A stretch of DNA of 64,000 nt. It comes from RGIG8244 sp045639325 (GTDB taxonomy: Bacteria > Verrucomicrobiota > Lentisphaeria > Victivallales > UBA1829). This document shows positions 17,852 through 24,732 of the stretch, piece after piece. Location of the stretch: positions 1-64,000 of the forward strand of contig JAZUCU010000022.1 of the NCBI GenBank assembly GCA_045639325.1. Direction: 5' to 3'. The first letter of the stretch is position 1. Each line of letters opens with the position of its first letter. Position numbers and translations under genes: made by a program. The notes beneath the pieces are model-generated. The model searched no databases. It saw only the letters and a program-made list of their open reading frames with translations, and had not been told where the DNA came from.

Positions 17852-18667
17852 TTACGGATAAACAAATCCGTCCACATCCTGCAGATCGAACTTGGTCCAG
17901 GGCATGCCTTTTTCGCATTTCATAAAGGCTTCTGAAATGGAATCGGCAACAACCGGAGTGGTGAGTTCATCAAAGGGCGGGATGTGTTTTGCATTATCGA
18001 ACAAGGTCAGCTTGACCGGCCCCTGAACACAATAGGGTTTGACCGCTGCAAGATTTTTCACTGCACTGCAAACACCGTCATAGATTTTCTGACAGGATGT
18101 TGCGGGGATCAGAGAGCATGCCTGATAGGGGGAAAGTGCTTCTTTCGTGATAACGGATGTGATGTCCGGAATCTTTTCTGTCATTTCCGCAATGATCTTG
18201 TTATCGCCGGATGCAAACACGGTGGGGATGTCCATATCACCGGCGATTGCTGCTGCCATAGAGGCTTCGCTCATATAAATGGCACCATCGTTGACCTGCC
18301 ACAAAGAATGAGGGGTAATGGCGCAGGGAGTTCCGCCCATGGCATGGATTCCGACCAGTACCATGGCATCGCTGCCTTCCAGCATGGGGAGCCAATGGGG
18401 ACCGGTGCAGTTTCTGCCGTGAATGATGCGGCAGCGGGGATCCAGGTCTTCAAAAATGATGTTGTATCCGGTGCCGTGACTGTCGTTGACGATCACTTCA
18501 TCAGCGCCTGCATCGAATGCGGCTTTGACTGCGCTGTTGACTTCGTTCGTGAGGAGTCGGCGCATTCTCTGTCTGTGATTGAAGTTTTCGACGGACTGAT
18601 CGGCTCTGTTTTCAAAGAAACAGAATCCGGCAATCCCCTCAATGTCCGTTTGAATATAAATTTTCAT
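17852..18667 (-). CDS. M55-family D-aminopeptidase (DppA-like)
   Basis: 271 residues, full length for the family. The zinc ligands expected for DppA are visible: Asp8 and Glu10 in QTDIEGIAG, His64 in NDSHG, His108 in GIHAMGG and Glu134 in MSEASM; Cys115 lies in GGTPCAITPH. DppA frees N-terminal D-amino acids from D-Ala-containing peptides and forms ring-shaped decamers in the cytoplasm. A role in recycling peptidoglycan peptides is plausible. It starts 12 bases after the dehydrogenase gene with GAGGA nine bases ahead of its ATG. Confidence 0.88.
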   Translation of the reverse strand: MKIYIQTDIEGIAGFCFFENRADQSVENFNHRQRMRRLLTNEVNSAVKAAFDAGADEVIVNDSHGTGYNIIFEDLDPRCRIIHGRNCTGPHWLPMLEGSDAMVLVGIHAMGGTPCAITPHSLWQVNDGAIYMSEASMAAAIAGDMDIPTVFASGDNKIIAEMTEKIPDITSVITKEALSPYQACSLIPATSCQKIYDGVCSAVKNLAAVKPYCVQGPVKLTLFDNAKHIPPFDELTTPVVADSISEAFMKCEKGMPWTKFDLQDVDGFVYP

Positions 18668-18679
18668 GGGAATGAATCC

Positions 18680-19849
18680 TCAATAGATACAGGGGGTGAT
18701 TTTTTCCAGCGGAATGGGCATGGTCTGCTTGAACTCGATGGATTCAATGGCTTTCTGTGCAAGATATGTTGCGCGGAAACCGGCAATTTCATCGCAGGGA
18801 GATTCGGTATCGTTGAGAATTGCCTGCACAAAGTTATCCAGCATGCTGCGATGACCTTTATCCACGGTCAGCGGAGCTGTATTTTCCTGAATCTTGGAAT
18901 TGGTGCTGCCGGCAACATTGGCATGATATTTTTCCATGAAAGCATCGAGACCGTCACCTTTTTCCGGATACGGATCGCTCTGGAGAGTGAACGTTTCTTT
19001 TCCGCTGTCCGGCATACCGTAATACTGGTTTTCCACAAAGTGGAGAGAACGGAACAATGCGGCATGGTGGGTCAATTCAAACTGTTCCTTCGGATAATCA
19101 AACGTTCCGGAGCAGGAGAAGTCAAGAGTCATGCTTGCGCCGCCATCGAACTTCAGGTAGATACCGTGAGACAGGCGGGAGGAACCCCAGGCTGTGATTT
19201 CGATAGGCAGCTGAGGAGCAAAGAACCAACATGCCAGGTCAAGCCAGTGCACACTTTCTCCGATGATTTCGCCGCCGCCGATCAGCGGGTCAAGATGCTG
19301 AAGTCCGTAGGAGGAACTTTCATCCTGAATACGGATATTGAGGTGGGGCAGGTTTTCTTCCGGCAGCGGTTTACGCACCGTTTCCACATACTGCCAGGGA
19401 TTGTGTACGGGATTGGCGCAGTGTTCCTGCCATCTCTTGCGGAGTGCATGCATGGCGGGAGACATACGGCGGTTCAGGTCAACGCACAGCTTGATGCCGC
19501 CGCGCCGGACTGCACGGATGATTTTATAGGCTTCTTCGGAGACCATTGCCATGGGTTTTTCGCAGAAAACGTGCTTGCCGGCTTTAGCTGCAGCTTCGAT
19601 GATCGGCAGATGGGCTTCGTGGGATGTGGCAATTTTGATGAAATCCACTTCCGGATCGTTGATCACTTCCATGAAATCAGTCGTGACACAGGGAACATTG
19701 AATTGTGCCGCGGCTTTTTCCGCATTTTCACGGTTGACGTCACATGCCCATTTCAGGCGGATGCCGGGGTGCGTTGTCATGTTGGGAAAATCCTGGCTCC
19801 AGGCAAATTTACCGCATCCGATTTGTGCGGCTGTCAAGATTCTGTCCAT
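18680..19849 (-). CDS. Gfo/Idh/MocA-family NAD(P)-dependent oxidoreductase
   Basis: About 389 residues. The N-terminal Rossmann segment is LTAAQIGCGKFAW, the EKP motif appears as VFCEKPMAM, and the C-terminal half is the alpha/beta substrate domain. These enzymes oxidise or reduce sugars and inositols, often during catabolism. I took the ATG at 19849, which has AAGGAGG eight bases upstream; the frame extends to 19909 without support. It is the second gene of the AraC-regulator unit. Confidence 0.88.
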   Translation of the reverse strand: MDRILTAAQIGCGKFAWSQDFPNMTTHPGIRLKWACDVNRENAEKAAAQFNVPCVTTDFMEVINDPEVDFIKIATSHEAHLPIIEAAAKAGKHVFCEKPMAMVSEEAYKIIRAVRRGGIKLCVDLNRRMSPAMHALRKRWQEHCANPVHNPWQYVETVRKPLPEENLPHLNIRIQDESSSYGLQHLDPLIGGGEIIGESVHWLDLACWFFAPQLPIEITAWGSSRLSHGIYLKFDGGASMTLDFSCSGTFDYPKEQFELTHHAALFRSLHFVENQYYGMPDSGKETFTLQSDPYPEKGDGLDAFMEKYHANVAGSTNSKIQENTAPLTVDKGHRSMLDNFVQAILNDTESPCDEIAGFRATYLAQKAIESIEFKQTMPIPLEKITPCIY

Positions 19850-19943
19850 AGCAGAAACCTCCTTATAAAAATTAATGATAAAATACGTTGATCCATAAAT
19901 ATATCCCAAAAATCAGAAAATAATATCCGTTTAGTTGGTAAAA

Positions 19944-20780
19944 TTATACGATTTCGCCCGATTCATTCATTTCTCCCGATTGAATCGCTGTCCGGTATTC
20001 TCTGGGGGACATGCCTTGCATCAATTTGAAAAAACTGGAAAAGTGGAACTGGTTGGAATAGCCCAGATCTTTGGCGATTTCTCCCACCGATTTTCTGGAG
20101 TGACATAACAGGCGTTTCGCATATTCAAAGCGTCGCTTCCGGAGAAATTCCTTTGCTGACATGCCGGTCGCTTTCCGGATGATCAGCGAGAAATGATTCC
20201 GGGAGTAATGACACGCTTCCGCCGCATCTGCCACGGAAAACAACGCCCGGGGCTGACGGTTGAGATAATCCCGGATGGCATAGGGCAGCGCCGGATAATC
20301 CTGTTCCCGGCGGCAGACATCCAGCACCCCGGCAATAAAATATTCCATGACTGTCTGATAATGATCGTTCGGCATGATGACTGCACCGAGCGGATTGCCG
20401 AAGAACCGGGGCGGGAATGTGGTTTCCAAAATGGTTTTTGCCGCTTGAATGATGCCTTTTGTGAAATCACTTGCCGGGAGATGGAGGACCGGCGGGATAT
20501 CCGGAATATCGGCATAGAATTTGCAGGAATAAGAAAGATGCGCTTCCGGATAACTGATGTCATGCCGCACTCCCGGGGAGAGGATGATGATATCATTTTC
20601 CTTGATATCGAAATCGCCATTGGAAGTCTGAAACCGGCAGCTTCCGGAGAGGGAGAAATTCGCCTGATAATATTCGTGGGCATGTTCTTTGACGTAAGTG
20701 GTCGGTTCGCCTTCCGCATAACCCCAGTAACAGATCCGTATCCGGAATGTTTCTTTGATTTCAGTGTTGTTATATTCCAT
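19944..20780 (-). CDS. AraC-family transcriptional regulator
   Basis: 278 residues. An N-terminal cupin-like sensor domain (about 20-130, with HAHEYYQANFSLSG) is followed by two helix-turn-helix motifs at about 180-270: FSVADAAEACHYSRNHFSLI and SVGEIAKDLGYSNQFHFSSF, ending with the family's MSPREYR. It probably responds to a sugar and controls the genes downstream of it (dehydrogenase, peptidase, GT-C protein), and possibly the divergent dehydrogenase unit at 21255. AAGGA lies eight bases before the ATG. Confidence 0.92.
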   Translation of the reverse strand: MEYNNTEIKETFRIRICYWGYAEGEPTTYVKEHAHEYYQANFSLSGSCRFQTSNGDFDIKENDIIILSPGVRHDISYPEAHLSYSCKFYADIPDIPPVLHLPASDFTKGIIQAAKTILETTFPPRFFGNPLGAVIMPNDHYQTVMEYFIAGVLDVCRREQDYPALPYAIRDYLNRQPRALFSVADAAEACHYSRNHFSLIIRKATGMSAKEFLRKRRFEYAKRLLCHSRKSVGEIAKDLGYSNQFHFSSFFKLMQGMSPREYRTAIQSGEMNESGEIV

Positions 20781-20819
20781 GTGTAAATCCTTGGGGTATC
20801 GGGTGTGACAATTGCGTGT

Positions 20820-20848
20820 AATGTATATGCATATTCCGGGAAAATCAA
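20820..20848 (-). promoter_or_regulatory. Promoter of the AraC regulator unit
   Basis: On the minus strand TTGATT (20848-20843), 17 bases, then TACATT (20825-20820). Transcript start would be about 30 bases before the ATG at 20780. Confidence 0.5.
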
Positions 20849-20963
20849 ATCAGAATGAGTAAAAAGTTTTATAAAATCGGGAAAATCAGCCCAAAGGGCG
20901 ACAGAAACAGTGTGCTACGGAGTTGTACGCCGTGGGTAAAGGGTGGCAGGAAATGCAAAATTG

Positions 20964-20980
20964 TGTACGCTGAGCGTACA
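20964..20980. repeat. Perfect 17-base palindrome followed by a T run
   Basis: TGTACGCTGAGCGTACA has eight paired bases each side of a central G and is followed by TTTTTT at 20981-20986. It could be an operator or the terminator of a short plus-strand transcript. Confidence 0.55.
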
Positions 20981-21005
20981 TTTTTTCAGAAGAGCAGATT
21001 TTATA

Positions 21006-21061
21006 CGCAGTGCAGAGACTTTTTCTTTTGAGCAAATTGTCTCCGCAGTGCAGAGACAATT
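21006..21061. repeat. 14-base direct repeat with an overlapping 9-base-pair stem
   Basis: CGCAGTGCAGAGAC occurs at 21006-21019 and again at 21044-21057. The second copy is embedded in a hairpin: AATTGTCTC at 21035-21043 pairs with GAGACAATT at 21053-21061 around a nine-base loop. Confidence 0.65.
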
Positions 21062-21087
21062 AAGTGATATCGGTCTCAGGTGTGATC

Positions 21088-21125
21088 CTCCGTACCTCTC
21101 CGTACAACTCCGTATTTCTCCGTAC
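21088..21125 (+). repeat. Four tandem 10-base units (CTCCGTAYNN)
   Basis: CTCCGTA begins at 21088, 21098, 21108 and 21118, a period of exactly ten bases, about one helical turn. The two bases ending each unit vary. The repeats lie about 65 bases upstream of the -35 of the dehydrogenase promoter. Confidence 0.7.
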
Positions 21126-21191
21126 TAAATCCTCAATCCGTAAAAATACGGGATATTTGCAATATTTTCCGGAAAAAATTATAATGTTTTC

Positions 21192-21219
21192 TTGCATTTA
21201 TGATACAGGAAGATATATT
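21192..21219 (+). promoter_or_regulatory. Promoter of the dehydrogenase/quinone oxidoreductase unit
   Basis: TTGCAT at 21192-21197 and TATATT at 21214-21219 with a 16-base spacer. Confidence 0.6.
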
Positions 21220-21254
21220 GTCAAAATATCAGATTTTACTTGAGGAGTCAGAAT

Positions 21255-22265
21255 ATGGAAAAGATCAAAATTGCCCAGATTGGCGTTACACATGAACATG
21301 CCAGCGGAAAATTCGCAACGTTGAAAAGATTGTCCGATGTTTACGAAATCGTCGGCGTTTATAACGATATGGGAATCGCTACGACTCCCAACTTCCCGGT
21401 AGCGAACATGGATATGTATCAGGGCGTCAACTGGATGTCCATTGATGAGATCCTGAATTACCCCGGCCTTCAGGCTGTTGCAGTGGAAGTTCCGAACAAT
21501 GAACTGGTTCCGATTGCATTACGTTGTGCCGAAAAAGGATTGGCGATGCACATGGATAAACCGGCAGGGGAAGAAATGGCACCGTTCAAACAGCTGCTGG
21601 ATGTCTGCAAAGCAAAAAATCTGCCCTTCCAGATGGGATTTATGTTCCGCGGCAATCCGGCATTTCAGTTCTGCATCGAAGCAATTCAGAATAAACTGAT
21701 TGGTGATGTGGTGGAAATCATTGCCGACATGAATCATTGTTACGGCGGAGAAACGTATCAGGAGTATATCAGCAGTTTCCATGGCGGAATCATGTTCAAT
21801 CTCGGATGCCATTTGATCGACTTTGTTGTCGCCGCCATGGGCAGACCGACTGCCGTCACTCCCTTCATCGGTGCCGCTCCCGGCTATGGTCCCGGATATA
21901 AAAACAATTGTTCCGCCGTTCTGAAATATCCCGGCGCACTCGTTTATCTGCGCAGCTGCAGCAAAGATCCCACCTGCGAAAGATCCATGAAAATTGCCGG
22001 AACAAAAGGTTCCATTTCGTTCCGCCCGCTGGAACGTTTTGACAACGCTCCGATGGAAATCGAAGTCCGCCTGAATGAAAAATCCAACGGTGTTCCGCGC
22101 GGAACGCATACTTTCCGTTTCCCGATGGATACAGACCGGTACCGTCCCCAGCTGTTGGAATTGGCGGATGTGATTCGCGGTGAACGGAAAAGTACGTATT
22201 CTTATGAACATGATTATATGGTGCATGAAGTTGTTCTTACAGCTTCCGGCATTTATGATTTGTAA
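21255..22265 (+). CDS. Gfo/Idh/MocA-family oxidoreductase
   Basis: 337 residues. The Rossmann start is KIAQIGVTHEHASGK (an altered glycine motif), the EKP equivalent is MHMDKPAGEEM with Asp in place of Glu, and the GGIMFNLGCHLIDFV segment marks the substrate domain. The start is the ATG at 21255, with GAGGAG seven to twelve bases upstream. The unusual DKP and GVTHEH motifs place it in a subgroup common in PVC bacteria whose substrates are unknown. It is followed by the quinone oxidoreductase after 24 bases and probably shares its message. Confidence 0.88.
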   Translation: MEKIKIAQIGVTHEHASGKFATLKRLSDVYEIVGVYNDMGIATTPNFPVANMDMYQGVNWMSIDEILNYPGLQAVAVEVPNNELVPIALRCAEKGLAMHMDKPAGEEMAPFKQLLDVCKAKNLPFQMGFMFRGNPAFQFCIEAIQNKLIGDVVEIIADMNHCYGGETYQEYISSFHGGIMFNLGCHLIDFVVAAMGRPTAVTPFIGAAPGYGPGYKNNCSAVLKYPGALVYLRSCSKDPTCERSMKIAGTKGSISFRPLERFDNAPMEIEVRLNEKSNGVPRGTHTFRFPMDTDRYRPQLLELADVIRGERKSTYSYEHDYMVHEVVLTASGIYDL

Positions 22266-22289
22266 TTTGCAAACTGAGGAGAAACTACA

Positions 22290-23249
22290 ATGTATGCAAT
22301 GATCCTTGACGAAGAAAGAAATTTCAAATGGAGCGAAATGCCGGACCCCGTCCGCAAAGAAGGCGAAGTTCTGATCGAAGTTCATGCCGCAGCAATCAAC
22401 CGTGCCGACTTGATGCAGAAAGACGGCTGTTATTCCTCTCCGCCGGATTGGCCCCAGTGGTGCGGTCTGGAAGTTTCCGGTATTGTTCTGGAAGCTCCGG
22501 CGGATGCTGACGTGAAAGTCGGCGATAAAGTTTGTGCTCTGGTGGGTGGTGGCGGATATTCCGAAAAGATTGCCGTGCCTGCGGGTATGGTTGTGCCGAT
22601 TCCGGATGGCATGTCACTGGTCGAAGCAGCGGGTATTCCGGAAGTCTGGTGTACCGCATATCTGAATTTGAATCTGGAAGCCGGCGGCATGAAGCCGGGC
22701 GATGTATTCTACATGCAGGCAGGAGCATCCGGCGTCGGGTTGGCGGCAATCCAGCTTGCAAAAGCAATGGGCGCAAAAGTTGTGACGACGATCGGTTCTG
22801 CGGAAAAGGCGGAATTCGTAAAAAAACTCGGCGCCGATGTCATCCTCAATCATCACACCGATGACGTTCTGGCGGCATTGAAAGCCAATCCTCCGACGGT
22901 TGCTCTGGACTGTATCGGCGGCAAGCTGATGGGCGAATGTTTGAAAGAAATGACATTCGGCGGACGCTGGATCATGATCGCTTCCATGGCGGGTGGTGAG
23001 ACAGCCATCAATCTGGAAACCATCTGGCGGAAACGCATTCGTCTGATCGGCAGCACATTGCGGAGTCGTACAAGTGAAGAAAAATGCCGTATTATGCAGG
23101 CGTTGAAAAACGAATTGTGGCCGCTCTTCTCATCCGGAAAGCTCATCAACCACATTCATGCGGTATTCCCCATTGCGGAAGTGGAAGCTGCACAGGGTGT
23201 TCTGCGCCGTGCGGAAAATACCGGCAAAGTGGTCTTGACTTTCAAATGA
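22290..23249 (+). CDS. Quinone oxidoreductase-like protein (MDR superfamily, PIG3/Qor type)
   Basis: 319 residues. GroES-like N-terminal domain with INRADLMQKDG, then the NADPH-binding Rossmann fold with QAGASGVGLAAIQLAKAMGA at about 147-166. It lacks the zinc-binding cysteines of alcohol dehydrogenases, so a zinc-free quinone oxidoreductase or enoyl reductase role is likely. GAGGAG precedes the ATG by eight bases. Confidence 0.88.
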   Translation: MYAMILDEERNFKWSEMPDPVRKEGEVLIEVHAAAINRADLMQKDGCYSSPPDWPQWCGLEVSGIVLEAPADADVKVGDKVCALVGGGGYSEKIAVPAGMVVPIPDGMSLVEAAGIPEVWCTAYLNLNLEAGGMKPGDVFYMQAGASGVGLAAIQLAKAMGAKVVTTIGSAEKAEFVKKLGADVILNHHTDDVLAALKANPPTVALDCIGGKLMGECLKEMTFGGRWIMIASMAGGETAINLETIWRKRIRLIGSTLRSRTSEEKCRIMQALKNELWPLFSSGKLINHIHAVFPIAEVEAAQGVLRRAENTGKVVLTFK

Positions 23250-23259
23250 TGAAATACTG

Positions 23260-23295
23260 TCGTACCGTGATTCGGAGAACGGGATCACGGTACGA
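23260..23295 (+). promoter_or_regulatory. 12-base-pair stem-loop after the quinone oxidoreductase gene
   Basis: TCGTACCGTGAT at 23260-23271 pairs perfectly with ATCACGGTACGA at 23284-23295. No T run follows, so it is more likely a 3' mRNA-stabilising hairpin, a factor-dependent end or a protein-binding palindrome than a standard terminator. Confidence 0.5.
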
Positions 23296-23353
23296 AAAGC
23301 CGCGAAAATATCTGCAAAAGAGAGGAATCTTTTAAAAAAAATAGAAGTTTTTC

Positions 23354-23382
23354 TTGAAATTCGCTAGAATGTGTGCTATAAT
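23354..23382 (+). promoter_or_regulatory. Promoter of secG
   Basis: TTGAAA at 23354-23359, 17 bases, TATAAT at 23377-23382 with TGC before it. This is the strongest promoter of the window by eye. Confidence 0.75.
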
Positions 23383-23462
23383 AAGCGTGTATCATGTTTT
23401 TATCTGATACGGGTTGATGTATTTTAAACAAAAATAATAATTTAAAACAGGATGGAAAAATT

Positions 23463-23834
23463 ATGCTTTCTGCTCTCAGTGTAATCCTTTACGGCGTTGC
23501 AGTGCTTGTGTCTCTGCTTCTTATCGCTCTGGTCTTGATTCAGCCCTCTAAAAGCGGCGGTTTCGGTTCTGCTTTCGGCGGTCTCGGCGAAAGTGTCTTC
23601 GGTGCACAGGCGATGAGTCATCTTTCAAAACTGACAGTGATCTTCATTACTGTTTTCTTTGTAGTGACTTTGCTCCTTGCAGTAGTGGCTGGCCATGCGA
23701 AAACGGAAACCACAACATCCGTTTTGACCGAAGAAAAAACAGCGATGGCTCCGGATGTTTCCGCAAAGGATGTGAAAGCACCGGCTGCAAAAGCGGAAGC
23801 CAAGCCGGTAGAAAAGCCCGCTGCAAAAAAATGA
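23463..23834 (+). CDS. secG: SecG, preprotein translocase subunit
   Basis: 123 residues with the two-helix SecG layout: helix 1 at about 5-27, the conserved cytoplasmic QPSKSGGFGSAFGG loop and SVFGAQAMSHLSKLT, then helix 2 at about 58-79. It is the small accessory subunit of the SecYEG channel in the inner membrane. A 40-residue Ala/Lys/Pro/Glu-rich C-terminal tail (about 84-123) is longer than in E. coli. It has its own strong promoter and stands directly ahead of the secretion/pilus-like locus. Confidence 0.92.
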   Translation: MLSALSVILYGVAVLVSLLLIALVLIQPSKSGGFGSAFGGLGESVFGAQAMSHLSKLTVIFITVFFVVTLLLAVVAGHAKTETTTSVLTEEKTAMAPDVSAKDVKAPAAKAEAKPVEKPAAKK

Positions 23835-23926
23835 GATTTTTTGTCGGAAAAGTTTCGAAAAGTTGAAAAAATCTTCAGTTAGGCTGAAAAAATCGCTATT
23901 TTTTTAATATTTTTTCTCTTTCAGAC

Positions 23927-23955
23927 TTGAAAGTACGGCAATCACACTGTATTGT
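23927..23955 (+). promoter_or_regulatory. Promoter of the pilus/secretin-like locus
   Basis: TTGAAA at 23927-23932, 17 bases, TATTGT at 23950-23955 with TG before it. It follows an A/T-rich stretch (23860-23920) with T runs where secG transcription may stop, although I see no clear hairpin there. Confidence 0.55.
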
Positions 23956-24001
23956 CTAATGTATATTTTTAATAACGCGCAATAACAACAGGCGGTAGGC
24001 T

Positions 24002-24727
24002 ATGAAAAAGTTCAGTTTTGTTCTGTCTATGACAGTTCTTTTCCTGTTTGCTGGAATGATTTCCGCACAGGATCGCACTCCCGTGTTGCAGCAGACCAAG
24101 AGTTCTGATTACGGTATCGTTACCATGCTCTCCAAAGTTGCTGCCAATGAGGATGATGACGAAATTCATCAGAAATATGCAAACAAAATCAGTGCTGATA
24201 AAAGTTATTCCGATTGGGGTTTTGTTGATGTGAAATTCCCCGTTCAGACTTCCAAAGCTAATGACCCCTGGGGTGTCTGGGTGGATGATTTGTCTGTCCG
24301 TCTGGAAATCATTGGCAATTCTAGAAGTAAGAGCGGAAATACTCCGGTTGTTCTGGAGTTCACGCAGCCTTTGAATCCGGTGCTTGCTGACGGCAAAGTG
24401 CACCATGTCCGCTTCTTTATTCCGCCGTACGTTCTTTATCGTTATATTGCTCCGACAAAAAATAAAAACGAAGTTCGGAAACGTATGTCTCAGATGTACG
24501 TCCTCGCCACTGTTTTGTGGAGAGGTAATCCGATCAGTTATATTACCTCAACCGGTAAAAATGCTCCTTCCAGACGCAGTGTTATTGATAACATGCAGAA
24601 ACTGCGTGATCGTCGGAGTAACTATTTGGAAAATACCTTGCTTCCTGCTGAATATACTCCCTGGGCAGGACGCAGTTTTGACCGGTTTGAAAGTATGAAG
24701 ATCAACACGCAGCAGAGGAGACGTTGA
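24002..24727 (+). CDS. Secreted protein, first gene of the pilus-like locus (Amuc_1102-like position)
   Basis: 241 residues with a signal peptide (MKKFSFVLSMTVLFLFAGMI, cleavage near SAQ). The mature part looks beta-rich at 45-150 (DWGFVDVKFPVQTSKANDPW, SVRLEIIGNSR) and basic at the C-terminus. I do not recognise a named domain. Its place, size and export signal match Amuc_1102 of Akkermansia, the first gene of that organism's pilus-like locus. It probably acts in the periplasm with the proteins encoded next. Its stop overlaps the upstream end of the PilM frame. Confidence 0.72.
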   Translation: MKKFSFVLSMTVLFLFAGMISAQDRTPVLQQTKSSDYGIVTMLSKVAANEDDDEIHQKYANKISADKSYSDWGFVDVKFPVQTSKANDPWGVWVDDLSVRLEIIGNSRSKSGNTPVVLEFTQPLNPVLADGKVHHVRFFIPPYVLYRYIAPTKNKNEVRKRMSQMYVLATVLWRGNPISYITSTGKNAPSRRSVIDNMQKLRDRRSNYLENTLLPAEYTPWAGRSFDRFESMKINTQQRRR

Positions 24728-24732
24728 TTGCT

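Larger units (their letters stand above)
20916..21114. repeat. 14-base inverted repeat pair
   Basis: TACGGAGTTGTACG at 20916-20929 is the exact reverse complement of CGTACAACTCCGTA at 21101-21114. The right copy lies inside the tandem 10-base repeats. It frames the whole repeat cluster. Confidence 0.7.
20781..21254. other. Repeat-rich divergent intergenic region
   Basis: 474 bases between the divergent AraC gene and the dehydrogenase at 21255. It holds one promoter for each side and, between them, an unusual set of short repeats: a 14-base inverted pair, a 17-base perfect palindrome, a 14-base direct repeat and four 10-base units. I see no convincing gene; a 61-codon open frame at 20943-21128 has no ribosome binding site and is made of the repeats. 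Confidence 0.6.

Noticed and set aside
17984..19891. 635-codon plus-strand frame opposite the M55 peptidase and dehydrogenase
   Set aside because: Both minus-strand proteins have conserved catalytic motifs and start signals. The plus frame spans the gap between two genes and matches nothing.
21088..21125. Possible CRISPR-like array
   Set aside because: The units are only 10 bases with a period of 10, with no spacers; no cas gene is nearby.
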